From: Aaosphaeria pasadenensis
Taxonomy: Eukaryota > Ascomycota > Dothideomycetes > Pleosporales
Length of the DNA: 64,000 nt
Direction of reading: 5' to 3'
NCBI GenBank assembly: GCA_022813625.1
Contig: JAKLMB010000020.1
Location: forward strand, 620,001 to 684,000
In this document: in pieces, positions 36,443 to 47,382 of the stretch
Numbering within the stretch: the first letter of the stretch is position 1
Layout of the letters: every line of letters begins with the position of its first letter
Position numbers and translations under genes: made by a program
The notes under the pieces: generated by a model
Databases searched by the model: none
What the model saw: the letters and a program-made list of their open reading frames with translations, nothing else
What the model was told of the DNA's origin: nothing

Positions 36443-38313
36443 TCACTCTCCGGATTCATTCTCCTCTGCTTCGTTTCTCAGCTCGTAGGCCAATTCGAAG
36501 CACTCTTCTAGTAGCTGCGTTACACTTCCTTGTCCGTCAGGGATCTCATTGCCGACCATGAATTTGCCGTCCACGCGCATGTTATCAATGGAATTTAACT
36601 AGAGATAATCAGTCCTGAATATGTAAAATTCACGTGACACATACCTTCATGCTGTAAGGATAGAGTTCACGGGGAGAAGAAACTCCTCCTAGCTTCTTCA
36701 CATCGAGCAAGCACTTGCGCAATGTCGTGAGCTGGTTGTAGATCGGCAGTAGAGCCTCAGATACAGGCTCCGAGGATACGATGAGGTGGTATATCGTTGC
36801 ATAGCTCTTTCGGAGCAGATACAATAGCGTCTGATGCAGATTAGTAATGAAATGGACATGATGCTAAGAGACGCCTACTCTTTGCTCGTATATCTCTGCC
36901 GGTCGGCCTAGAAGATCGAGGAAATTGCCGTCCACACGAGCCTCGTCCACCCTATCGAGTTGGCGCTGAAAGCTCCATAAGTCCGTCTCTCGTAATGACC
37001 AGGCCTGTGTCAAAGATATCTTCTCGAGCTTGTTCTTGATCCCAAGCAATTTGTCATATGTATCTTGGAAAGCAGGTGAAATTCGTCCTTGCCTAGATAG
37101 GAGTCAGAGAAGAACTTGCGTCGAGATGTCGATAATAAAAACTCACTTTGACTTGGCTAAAGCTACCCAAACAAAGCAGCGTTGAAGCAAGGTCTCAATC
37201 AGTTTCTTGGCCTCAGGTGCAGGTTCCGGATGGGCCATAGCGATCTGCAGTTTTTCGGTCATTTCCGCAAGCTTCTCTTCTTTGGTTCCGGTACTCTCAA
37301 AAGCATGGATGCCGTACTCCCGTAGCTCTTCTTGAAGTTGCTTGAGCTGCTCCAGGTATTCATCAACCTCGGCATTCGGAAACTGTCGATGAGGTCAGCG
37401 CAGAGTGGAATATTGCGGTGGTTTGAAATACCTTTGACCTTGTGTTACATGCTGAGAGAGAGCGAAGAATAGACACAAGCTTGTCGTATTTTGGCGATAG
37501 ATCTGGTGTGAGAAGGGAAAGAGTTAACTCTAGCTCCGCCAGGGTCTTCTCGCACAGCTCCAGCCGAGCGTCCAGTAGAGTGAGAAGATGCGGGCTGTAG
37601 GACTCTTTGCCTCGCGATATATACCGTCGACAATCTTGCAGTCGGCCACCGATGGATTCAAGATCTTTGGGCGAGTAGAATGTCGCTTCCTTTAGATGAT
37701 CCAGTAACCGCTGTTTATCGTTAGCCCGGTATCATTGCGACTGACTGGTTACTAGCCTTGGCAGTTGATAGAAAAGAGTAACTGTATAAGGTCAGCTTTG
37801 AATATTATCAAGTGAGGTGTGTTGTCCTACACTGCGGGTGCTTCATGATTTTTACCCACGGTCATGTACGCCAGTGAGATGAGCTGGAAGCAGTCATCAA
37901 GTACCGTGTCGACTTTTGCGATCCATCTTAGTTAGCACATGATTTTCCTAAAAAAGATGATGTTGCATTTGATGATATCCGCGTGCTGCATATAGGACTC
38001 CACCGAGATATGCAAGGCAATAGCGAAGAACAACAGCCAAGCTCTGCAGCCCCGGCTATTGAGGCACATGACTAGGAGAAAGTGAATGGCATATACCTCT
38101 ATTCTGCTCTAGGCGCCTTGTTGTTCGAATTTCGTTGAGGACTACCACTTGCTCGACGACCTTTTCATACAGATCGAGGACATCCTGGCTCTTGACGTAT
38201 GTTGAGCGGTCCTGCTTCAACAACTCGAGTTTCGTCCGCACGGACAGCAGAGAGTCTAGGATTGGTTGCTCCTTCGGATCTAACGGAATGCGCACCGCCG
38301 GCGAATCAGTCAT
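36443..38313 (-). CDS. UPF0662/DUF2408 family protein
   Basis: Predicted 464-residue conserved fungal protein of unknown molecular function. Exons (minus) are 38313-38097, 37912-37831, 37781-37757, 37710-37432, 37382-37147, 37092-36879, 36830-36645 and 36598-36443. The sequence is largely helical and rich in charged residues. Family-like stretches are VRIPLDPKEQPILDSLL, STYVKSQDVLDLYEKVVEQ, DDCFQLISLAYMTVGK, EATFYSPKDLESIGGRLQDC, LAKSKQGRISPAFQDTYDKL and the ending VTQLLEECFELAYELRNEA. The 25-nt third exon is needed to keep the frame (it encodes SFLSTAK), and the intron after it begins with GC (AAG/GCTAGT) rather than GT. The gene is divergent from ribosomal P1, with 293 bp between the start codons. 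Confidence 0.88.
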
Positions 38314-38606
38314 GTTGCACAGCGTGTGGTGTGTGGTTGTGGTCTGGAGAGTATCTCTGCACGTTCTGTAGATGCGTCTCGGCTTGGAGGGCGGCGAAGT
38401 GCTCGATTGAATGCTCCGAGTCGTTGACCGTTTGGGAAAGCGGAGTAGGAGTGACGTTGTTGGGCCGATTTGCATGATTGGCTCGCTTGCATCGCGGCCC
38501 GTGCGCGCAAAATCGCCAATATCGACCACAATACCACACAAACGATATCGTGAACCTCAACTCAACAACCTCGTTCAACCAACACACGACAAGTCCTACC
38601 GTCGCC

Positions 38607-39098
38607 ATGTCTACCGCCGAGCTTGCCTCTTCTTACGCCGCTCTCATCCTCGCCGATGACGGTGTCGATATCACTGTGCGACCTGAGCCCTGCCTACAAC
38701 TCTAATTGCGAGAAATACTGACCCCGCCAGTCCGACAAGCTCCAATCCCTCATCAAGGCCGCAGGCATCGACTCTGTTGAGCCCATCTGGACCTCCCTCT
38801 TCGCCAAGGTGCGCAGGAAAGCATTGGAAAATTAGGAATTGGATTCTGATATGTTACAGGCTCTTGAGGGCAAGGATGTCAAGGATCTTCTCTTGAACGT
38901 CGGTTCCGGAGGAGGTGCTGCCCCCGCTGCTGGCGGTGCTGCCGCTGCCGCTGGTGGTGACGCCGCTGCCGCCGAGGAGGAGGCACCAAAGGAGGAGGGT
39001 ATGTCATTGCCGGAATCAGAAGTCGCAAAATTGGTACTAATTCGTGAACAGAGAAGGAGGAGTCAGACGAGGACATGGGCTTCGGTCTTTTCGACTAA
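38607..39098 (+). CDS. RPP1: 60S acidic ribosomal protein P1
   Basis: Predicted 109-residue ribosomal stalk protein that recruits translation factors at the GTPase centre. Exons are 38607-38675, 38731-38808, 38860-38998 and 39052-39098. It starts STAELASSYAALILADDGVDIT, continues SDKLQSLIKAAGI and ALEGKDVKDLLLNVGSGG, then has an Ala/Gly-rich hinge. It ends with the diagnostic acidic tail EESDEDMGFGLFD, the binding site for elongation factors. The N-terminus with ELASSYAAL identifies P1 rather than P2. Short introns interrupt the gene three times, as usual for fungal ribosomal protein genes. Confidence 0.97.
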
Positions 39099-40185
39099 GC
39101 GCCTTTCTTCTCCATTTTCTTCGCCTTTTGCCTTTGTCGGGGTTTCACAAAAAACGGATCAGCGGACGGTTCGAATGCATATTCCCACTTTCGGGCCAGG
39201 ACTGGTCATAGCCTGACCTTGACGCTGTCAGCATAGCCTATCAACTGGGAGGGTTCAATGGAGGCGTCATGAGATATGAATGGCAGGTTCTAAATGAAAG
39301 ACTTCGAAACAAGCACACTTTGGCGCATTGTGAAAATGACAATTGGGGTGACGTTGCGTGCAAGACTAATGAACAGATGAACGAACCATGATCAGACGAA
39401 CCTTACCACAATTCACCAGCTTGGTCTTACCGATGTCTCATTTTGTCGACATGTTCATCCATCTGGCGCTCGCCACAATCGCTTATTTCCACCTTCCAAT
39501 ATTCACTGGGCATCAACAACACTAGCGGACGAAAGTGTACCCACTCGAACCAATCTTAGCGCCAGAGGTGCAAAACGATAAGAAGTACACGATTGCTGAT
39601 GTACCCTACGACATGTTCACCACATTCACATTGTCGTTCCGTTCTGATATGTATGTGTATCCATTTTGCGCTCCGGCATTCTTGACCACGTCCACCAAAT
39701 GAGGCGACGTTGTAAGGATCAAATCTCGACACGTTCTTGCCATTGGCCAAGCCAGGATTGTGTGATTTAAAGATCGTATGTGCTGGGTTTTTGTATGATA
39801 GGAACGGTGAGCGGGCTCAGAATTGTTCAGATTTTTGAATTCTACTTAGGACTTCGTCTGATTAGTGTCAACTTCGTCTGATTGGTGTCAACCACGTCGT
39901 GCGCATCGACTAAAGCAAGGCAGCCGTCGGGGAAGCTCACTATACCTTGCGCTCGGGTTGATGTATCTAATGCGATACTTCAACCTTGCCGTCAGGCAGG
40001 GTTTTCAAAAACATGGTGCATCAATCGAACTTAGCATTAGGATAGAAGAGGACGAAAATTGATCGCAACTATCAAACGAACGACCATTTCCATTAAGTTG
40101 TTGAAGCACATGAGACCTTACGCTCCATTGTTAGTCTAAAAGAATAGGTACTACTTGTAGTTGGTTTGCTAATATGACTATGCCT
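39099..40185. other. convergent spacer with a possible relic
   Basis: Between the 3' ends of P1 and the AFG1-like gene. It contains a perfect-spacing 20-bp tandem duplication (39851-39890). A short minus-strand open stretch (about 39640-39790) looks protein-like (contains FDPYNVASFGGRGQECRSAKW in two halves) but has no gene model. Confidence 0.5.
39851..39890. repeat. 20-bp tandem duplication
   Basis: Two adjacent 20-bp copies of ACTTCGTCTGATTrGTGTCA, differing at one position (A/G). Confidence 0.9.
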
Positions 40186-42450
40186 TTATCTACCAGACTC
40201 CGAGTTTTCGACCGACTTCATTTCGTCCTTTTGTTTCTTTCTATTCTCCAGGCCTTCGACGCCTTTACCCCAGGCACCTGCCCTCTTGCCCCATTTGGTG
40301 GTGCCCCATATGTGTGTCGACTGAATCTTGGGAGGCTGTTCGCTAGTCGTTCGGAAAGGACTGGCGCCGTGGGCAAACATTTCCTTCGGATCAGAAGCAT
40401 CGTCTCCCTGGATCCGGACGTCGGACGCTCTGCCGTTAACAAATGTGCGCAGCACCTCACTATCTACAGTTTCCTCGGTAACAAGACCACGCTCCCAGTG
40501 TCTTGATGCAAGTGGCAGCGGCCTCCACCATCCCTTCTCGCTCTCTGAACCTAACACTTCATTGTCACGCGCCCACCACCTTCCAGAACACATCTCCCAT
40601 ATCCGGCTCCTAGCTCTCTTGACGGCGAAAAGCTCATCTTCACCCGTCAAGCCGCCAATGTTGGCGAAGTCAGGTGCTTTCGAGGTTTCGGCGCTGACCA
40701 TGCGCTCGTCAGAGAAAGATGAACCGACGCGGCGAAAGCGGTTAGGCGGGTCGTCTTCGAGAGCATCAGCAGCCAGCGAGGGTGAGTACGAAGAGACATT
40801 GGGACGGAAAGGCGAGGTGAGATCTTGGTGAATCTCCGAGTACGTCTCGGGGTAGACCGCATCATCTGTGAGCTCTTCTTCTCCATCTTTTTTGGTGAGT
40901 CCGGGAGTTTTCACTGGCTCCGGGAAGAAGATGTCGTCGGGTCCTGCTGCTGCTGTCATGAGTAATCGACATCGTGCTTCGTAGAGCGCATCTAGCAGAG
41001 TGATCAAGCGCCGCGCTTCGTTCTTTAAGAGAAAGGTCATGACCGGGACGTCGGTCAAAATAAGAGTGTGATAAGTGGACGCGAGTGTGATATAGTCGGC
41101 AGGTCCGAGGGTAGCACCGCAGAGCTCATTGAAGCTAAATTGAACGAACCCGTCATGTTGGCGAGGTATTGGAATTTTTCGGCCATAGACAGAAATATTG
41201 GATGGTGTCCATGGGATGGGTTGACTGGCCACTAAGGACATTTCGTTATGTAGGACTTTGTCTAATTCTTCTGGATATGATGCGATCGATTGCAATTCAT
41301 GGTTTGTAACTGCGGGCGTTATGATGTAATGCTTCGGTAGCGTCGTGTTGGGTTCATCGTTCGTCTCGTCCACAAGGTCAACGACGGCATCGTGTCCCGA
41401 TCGTGAAGTTCCGCTTGATGATTCTGCTGAAGTAGTGACCCCTGATCCGTTGCTCTTGATCTTGATCCCATCCTCCGCTCCAGACAATCTCCGATAATCC
41501 TGTTTCCCTTCCATCTCCCAAATCTCACATCTTGAACGAAGAACTTCGAGGAACTGACCAAACTCCCCCTTTTGCCCTGGTCCATCATCTCTTCCTACTA
41601 CTTTTCCAAAGCCCAACGTCCATCCTAACTTACTAAATCGCGAGACTGGCCTCATGAACTCCATACCAGCTGCTTTAGCTAATTCTTCCGGCATTCTGTT
41701 GCTTGTGGCAATTAACACACCACCTAATTGAAAGAAACTGGTCATGAGATTCGATAGGATTTTTGAGGCTGCTCGATCCGGAAGCTGAAACTCGTCTAGG
41801 AACAAGATAGGCGACGTTTGAATGAGGTCCCGTGCGAGCCATAACAACGAATGTTCGTCCAGCAATGTTCCCTGGCCAGAAGTATTTCGACTATTACGCA
41901 AAGTCTCAAGCCGTGAGAAGGTATCCAGCATGAACGTATTAAAATGCCACCTTTTCTTTTTGCGATTGGGTAGACAATCGGCGAAGAGATCTATGAGCAT
42001 AGACTTCCCGGTACCGACTTCGCCATGAAGCATAAGGCCTTTCGGAGAGTTTAGATTCATTGCAGACTCATGGCTAGTAAGTACTCTCGTGAGGGCAAGC
42101 GTATCTCGCTTCTCCTTCTGCTCGAGAAGAGACGTCCATATCCCTCTAGTGCCAATCGTACGTTCCACTGGTGAAGTCGATGAACCATTTTGATTGATCG
42201 CAACAGCTTTGCCAAGTTGCTGCAGTCGCTGAGAGTATTCTACGCTTGGTTCATAATCAATTAGATTTTCATACAATTTCTGAAGATGAAGAGCTGATCT
42301 CGGATGTTAGAATAGATCTTGGCATCGGGACATGGTGTCGTCACCTAAGCGATGTTGATTTGGGTCTGTAGTTATGCGATTTGTAGCGATAAGGCTGCGA
42401 TACAGGACCAACGGGTTAGTGATGGTAAGCCCTGTTCCATTGGGAGGCAT
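40186..42450 (-). CDS. AFG1: AFG1-like AAA-type ATPase (mitochondrial)
   Basis: Predicted 737-residue ATPase. The family (yeast Afg1, human LACE1/AFG1L) sits in mitochondria and promotes turnover of respiratory-complex subunits. Exons (minus) are 42450-42345 and 42293-40186. Motifs: Walker A GEVGTGKS with MLHGEVGTGKSMLIDLF context, the family block RWHFNTFMLDTFSRLE, Walker B ILFLDEFQL, the sensor-type GGVLIATSNRMPEEL, the FSKLGWTLGFG region, and FVQFSFNELCGATLGPADYITLA. It is longer than yeast Afg1 (about 509). The extra length is a Ser-rich linker before the FSFNEL block and a Trp/Lys-rich C-terminal extension. The short first exon gives a weak, weakly basic presequence, so the true N-terminus may differ. 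Confidence 0.9.
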
Positions 42451-42738
42451 TTGTATAATACAGGAGATGAATCTCAGAAAGTTGTGGATAGAGGAATGGT
42501 TGACCGAGGTGGTGAATCGATATATCAGATCGGCACTAAACCACACTAGCTTTAGTGCATTTTGGCTGCAGGAAGTTCAGGAAGTCAACGTAAAGATATC
42601 TTTAAGGTAAATTTGAACGCGCCAGTAATCTATAAGGACGTTGGCTGTGTCCTGATACGGCTGATACGTCTGTATTGCCATTGTATTCTAAAACGCCTGC
42701 AAATGCGGGAAGGTAGGTATCACTTTACAGGAAATAAA

Positions 42739-43373
42739 TCAGATATTAGTTACTCCAGGTGACCACGTGTCTGCGATTCGTTTGACTTCCGATATGAACT
42801 TGCGACTTGTGATTTGCATAGAGCCAACTTTGTTCTCGGCTTTTCCTGTGACTGGAGAATGTTCATCTGGATTGTAGAATGGGTTGCGCAAGAGCATAAT
42901 GTATGCTGTTTGTAAAGCGCGGAAAGCCTTCTATCATCAGCGAAGTTAACCTAAGCCAGACGGGGATTTTCTTACTGGCTTCAGATCCGAGTCCCGCAAT
43001 CCTACGGCTGTTGCAGCGTTGCTGTCCAGGTTCGTGGCTGGCCGACCCTCCATATCGACAACAATGACAAGCTTGACTCCTGTATTAGTCAACCAGCCGT
43101 ACATGGCCAAACGCTCATCAACAGCCTGGAGAAGTCCGAAGTCCTGATCAACCGTCTTATGGGGAAGGCGGGCTTCAAAGATGTCAAGACATGAGGAGAG
43201 TAAGAACTGGAATTCCAAAGGCGCACGTTTCTCTGGCGGGAAAAGAGAGATGTGAAGAGGATTATTCTAAGACATGATTCAGTATAATGATCAGCATTTG
43301 ATATTACGATAACAATGCTCACGTGTTTTCCTATCACCCCAATGCATGCTATTGACGGCACCGTTCCACTCAT
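42739..43373 (-). CDS. TRAPPC2L: TRAPP complex subunit 2-like (sedlin-like)
   Basis: Predicted 176-residue longin-fold subunit of TRAPP. Exons (minus) are 43373-43323, 43266-42976 and 42927-42739. It starts MSGTVPSIACIGVIGKH, and splicing continues NNPLHISLF. Family features include FLLSSCLDIFEARL, DFGLLQAVDERLAMYGWLTNTGVK followed by VIVVDMEG, and after intron 2 AFRALQTAYIMLLRNPFYNP, the strongly conserved NPFYxP motif. An upstream in-frame ATG at 43454 is possible, but the family begins near SIACIGVI. It lies 7.3 kb from TRAPPC13 and is divergent from NDUFS7 with a 359-bp gap. Confidence 0.93.
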
Positions 43374-43732
43374 GTTTCGAGGCACTTCTGGTCGAGGTGT
43401 GATGCAGAGGCAGACTGATTCAAATGATTCAGATGATTCAAGATGAAAGATCAATTATTGAAAGTGCTGAACACTTTCGTAGCTGAATCGATATTGATGA
43501 AGATGGGGTAGGCGATTTCACGGGGTACGACGTTCGTGATCATTGTGTGGAGGTCAAATCCGACCAACCAGGAGTCGTTTGGATGTGGCCGTAATCAACT
43601 CGCTAGCTTTCCTGTCTTGGCAGCTATTCTTCCTGAACGTCACCTCGCAAACCCTCCCCTCCTGCCATCGCCACCTCGAAAGCCTTCCTCTCCACTCCTT
43701 CACGGCAGGTTTTCTTTGTCTTTGTCGCCAAT
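43374..43732. promoter_or_regulatory. shared divergent promoter, TRAPPC2L/NDUFS7
   Basis: The 359 bp between the start codons must serve both genes. No canonical element was picked out by eye. Confidence 0.45.
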
Positions 43733-44581
43733 ATGCTGTCGAGGACGAGGTTTGCTGCCTCAATGGCGCTGCGAGGTACGTCCGCCACCGTGCAAAACTT
43801 GCCGTTACGCCGGGATTAACAATTCGAACAGCCAAACCTACCACAGCATTGATGCCATACCGTGCAGGCTCCGCTGCCTTCCTGTCTTCTACTTCCTCGA
43901 ACTCCGCGACTCCCGTCGGAACCCAACAGAGCCCAGGATTGGTTGCCGGTAACCCTGGAACACCACCCCCAATGAAGGTCGCGCGACGTGAGGTGCCATT
44001 GCCCAGTCAGGAAGGAAAGAAGGGAGCTATGCAATATGCGCTGTATGTCTCAATTGGTCGTCATCTTTAGGAGGGTGTAAATTCGGGTGCAGAGAGGGAT
44101 TGGTGTTTTGGTGGCTAACGCGGTATACAGGACCACCCTCGATCAAATTGCCAATTGGGCGCGTCAAAGCTCTCTCTGGCCCATGACCTTCGGTCTCGCT
44201 TGCTGCGCCGTCGAAATGATGCATTTGTCTACTCCACGTTACGATCAGGATCGACTTGGTATAATTTTCCGAGCCTCGCCTCGTCAGTCGGATGTTATGA
44301 TTGTGGCAGGAACCCTTACCAACAAGATGGCCCCTGCTCTACGAATGGTTTACGATCAGATGCCTGATCCACGTTGGGTCATCTCCATGGGCAGCTGCGC
44401 GAACGGTGGCGGATATTACCACTACAGCTACTCGGTTACCAGGGGATGCGACAGGATCGTGCCCGTGGACATCTACGTCCCCGGCTGCCCACCTACCTCA
44501 GAGGCTCTGATGTACGGCATTTTCCAGCTCCAGAAGAAGATGAGGCATACCAAGATCACAAGGATGTGGTACAGGAAGTAA
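43733..44581 (+). CDS. NADH:ubiquinone oxidoreductase 20-kDa (PSST/NDUFS7) subunit, complex I
   Basis: Predicted 234-residue mitochondrial subunit carrying iron-sulfur cluster N2, the last electron carrier before ubiquinone. Exons are 43733-43775, 43832-44042 and 44131-44581. It has an Arg-rich presequence (MLSRTRFAASMALRG). The conserved core contains NWARQSSLWPMTFGLACCAVEM (cluster ligands in CC), the TLTNKMAPALR segment, WVISMGSCANGGGYYHYSYS and VDIYVPGCPPTSEALMYG, which supply the remaining cysteine ligands. It ends MWYRK. The length and motifs match fungal 19.3-kDa-type (NuoB-like) subunits. It is single-copy housekeeping by expectation. Confidence 0.97.
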
Positions 44582-45508
44582 ATTGGCTGTCCTTTTGTTT
44601 TATTTCAGTTTTCTGCCACAGTCTGGTCGTTCTGGTTGTTTCGGTCATCAGCCTGTGAGACTGGGAAGAGCTCACACATGTACAAATCCGGCCTCAAGCT
44701 GTAAAATCTTTGTTAGGCATCAGAAGGTCAATCGTTCAAGGATTAACGCTTGTTTCGAATGGCAAATGAATTTCATCAAAATTAATTTGAACATTTACCA
44801 CGAGTGATTCGTATCTATAACTTCTTCGTACTAAAACCTTCTACTGATTAGGCATCAAATGGCACAATGTGTTTGGCAGTAATACGGCTCCATCAGAAGT
44901 ACTATCTAGAAGGCAAGCTCCTGATTGACCCATTGAGGTGTTTTGTGGTCTGTCATAAGCCAATTGCCAGAATGCCAATGCTAATAGTGTCGGTTTCATT
45001 CAAGAACATGCTGAGTAGATAATAAAAGTCATGCATACGAAGTAGCATGTACTTCAAGTGCCTACAACGCACAGCAGCACTGTAATGAGTATCCATTTTG
45101 CAAGGAGGGAGGAAACCGTCTACTCAGTCTGTTCGCTTAGGAACGTATCGACGGATAATGGTAGTGAATAGTCTTCTATTTGCATGATGTCCCATAGAAC
45201 CTCTGTCATCAATTCACTGCCACACTTATGTATTTGCTGAGATCACATGTTGAGTGTTATGTGCCAGGATCGCTGTTGTGTAAGATCTTATGTGAATTTA
45301 GCGTGGAATGTCAGCCACGTTTGAGCCCAGACAAGCGCCACTATTTTTACCACTCTGAGCGCTTACCACCACCAGCGATCTTTTAACCTTAACTCATCCC
45401 TTTCGCACCTCGCCCAGCGACAAAAGGCACAGGACATTATACAATAGGAAACATAATACTCAAAAACCATCGATCAGAAAGCTCTCGTCTGGAGTTCTAC
45501 TTCCAACC
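44582..45508. other. intergenic
   Basis: 3' flank of NDUFS7 and promoter of the 4F5 gene. I see no ORF or repeat worth calling. Confidence 0.6.
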
Positions 45509-45959
45509 ATGGCTCGCGGCAACCAACGTGACAAAGCCCGTGAAAAGAACCTGAAAGCGGCGGCGGGAAAGGTTTGTCTACCCGACCTATTCTAACCCTT
45601 AACCACGTGTATCATTCTCCTAGGCATCACTTTGAAGTACTGACTGCTATTTTATAGAAATCCAAGAACACGGTATGTCCCATGGCTGGCTTCTAGAAGA
45701 AAACGCAACACCTCGTAGTGCCCCTCCACGATCAACTGTGCCGTTTTTCTGACTTTGAGTGTCGCAGGCATCGGGCTCAGAGCAACAAAAAGCCAAGGAA
45801 GACGCAGCAGCCATAATGCGCGCCAAACAGGCTGCGGGTACGTACCTTGATCTGGAACTTTGGTGTCGGCTCAACGTCGTACCGCATGAAATTTGGATGG
45901 ATTTGCTAACGATACGTGTGTGCAAAACAGCCGATGCAAAGAAGTCGGGAGGCAACTAA
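45509..45959 (+). CDS. 4F5/SERF-like small EDRK-rich protein
   Basis: Predicted about 56-residue, very charged protein built from four short exons: 45509-45571, about 45659-45673, about 45769-45838 and 45931-45959. It starts with the family signature MARGNQRDKAREKNLK, followed by KKSKNT, SGSEQQKAKEDAAAIMRAKQAA and a DAKKSGGN tail. SERF proteins are linked to protein aggregation in animals (family knowledge); a nucleic-acid or chaperone-related role in fungi is not established. All introns are GT-AG, and the second exon is only 15 nt. This gene would be missed by an ORF-length filter. Confidence 0.85.
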
Positions 45960-46514
45960 TGGCTGACTGACCCGGTTCCTTTGGAACCCAAGTCGACATT
46001 ATATGTTCAAGAAGGGAAAGGAGTTTGTTTGGATCTTTTTGGTTAGGGGAGCTAGGTGTAGAGGCTGCATTCGCAGATGCCAGACAGGTCAATCGAATAT
46101 TTGGTACTCAGTTGCTTGTGATGTTTGAAACATTTCCCATCGCGACCCGGCACCTAGTTTCGTTCACACTTGTCTATATACTAAACACAGATGTAGATTG
46201 TTTGAACATTGATCTTTTTTGAGTCTTTGCATTCAAGATTCTAAGTTTAATTGTACACAACACTACCACATTGTCACCTGCATAGAGGCATGTGGATTAC
46301 GGTATAATGCTTCAACGCCGGAAAAGAAGTTGCAACAATAAAATGGTATAAAGGGCTCCTTTCGTCAAGATGCGCAATCAGCAGCATCAAACCCGATCAT
46401 CAAAAGAACCAAGAAAACCTCCACATCCTACTACGACGCTCGATAGTGCTACACGGAAGCTATTACTATCTTCCAGTGTCCATGCATCCATCCCTTTTTG
46501 ACTCGAGCGACCCT
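45960..46514. other. convergent spacer
   Basis: 3' flanks of the 4F5 and cupredoxin genes. No supported feature. Confidence 0.6.
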
Positions 46515-47382
46515 TTAAGCAGCAGGGATCATGCCGGCAAATCCTCCGAAGTTGTTGACAGCGGCTTGCGCGGGGAAAGAGTTCATGCCGCAGAGGCACT
46601 GGCACGCGCAGGCCTGGCCCTGTGCGTTCTGTCCATTGCCGGCGACGACAGTAGCGGTTGCGAGTGCGCCAGGAGCAGTGCCAGTTGCGACACCACCTCC
46701 GACTCCGGCTTCGATGGTGACGGTGGTTGGGGCGGCCTGTGCTCCAGGATCAACATTCTGGAGGGCTCCGGTCGTAAGAGGTGCTTGCTCGGTTCCGTTC
46801 TTGTTGATGGCGAGCTGCTTGAATGCTGACATTGACTTGTCACCGTCGGGCTTTGCGTTGATAGAGAAAACCATGCCCTTTCCGCAGTGGACACCGTTTT
46901 GTTGCTTGCAATAGAACCCTAAACCCATAATTAGTCTTGTCGTTTTCAATCAATCCATTCACGAGACTTACAAAGAGGCTCGAGAGTCTCAACGGTCATG
47001 TTCCACTCAACACCGGCCTTGCCCTCAGGGTTGGGCATGAAGCCGGAGTCCAATCCTCCCTCCTTCTTCTTGCAGGGTTCGGCGAAGGTTGACTCGGTAG
47101 CGGTATGGTTCTTCTGCTTGAATTCGAATTTGACGACGTCACCAATGGCGGCATTGATGGCTTCAGGCGAGTATCCCAAGACAGGTGCCATTCCGGTCGC
47201 AACAGGTTTGAGTCCACCGACGACGATCTTGAAATCAATTAGAAATTGCCAACCAGCAAACAGTCCATTTGACTTACAGTGTGTGTCGCGGGTCCTCCTG
47301 GTGCTGCTGGCATGAGAGACATGACTTGCATCTCGGCGGCGGCGAGGCCGGCAGCAAGTGCTAGAGTTGCGATGTACTTCAT
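46515..47382 (-). CDS. secreted cupredoxin-domain protein with Cys-rich tail
   Basis: Predicted 254 residues. Exons (minus) are 47382-47278, 47227-46972 and 46918-46515. It has a signal peptide (MKYIATLALAAGLAAA). The cupredoxin fold is indicated by GDVVKFEFKQKNHTATESTF (first His ligand) and, after splicing, EPLWFYCKQQNGVHCGKGM, which supplies the Cys, His and Met of a type-1 copper site. Fungal relatives are annotated as extracellular Ser-rich or plastocyanin-like proteins. A Gly/Ala/Thr-rich linker precedes a CACQCLCG cluster, and the protein ends in a short hydrophobic stretch that is weak as a GPI signal. Likely extracellular or cell-wall copper protein; electron-transfer activity is not demonstrated for this group. 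Confidence 0.88.
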
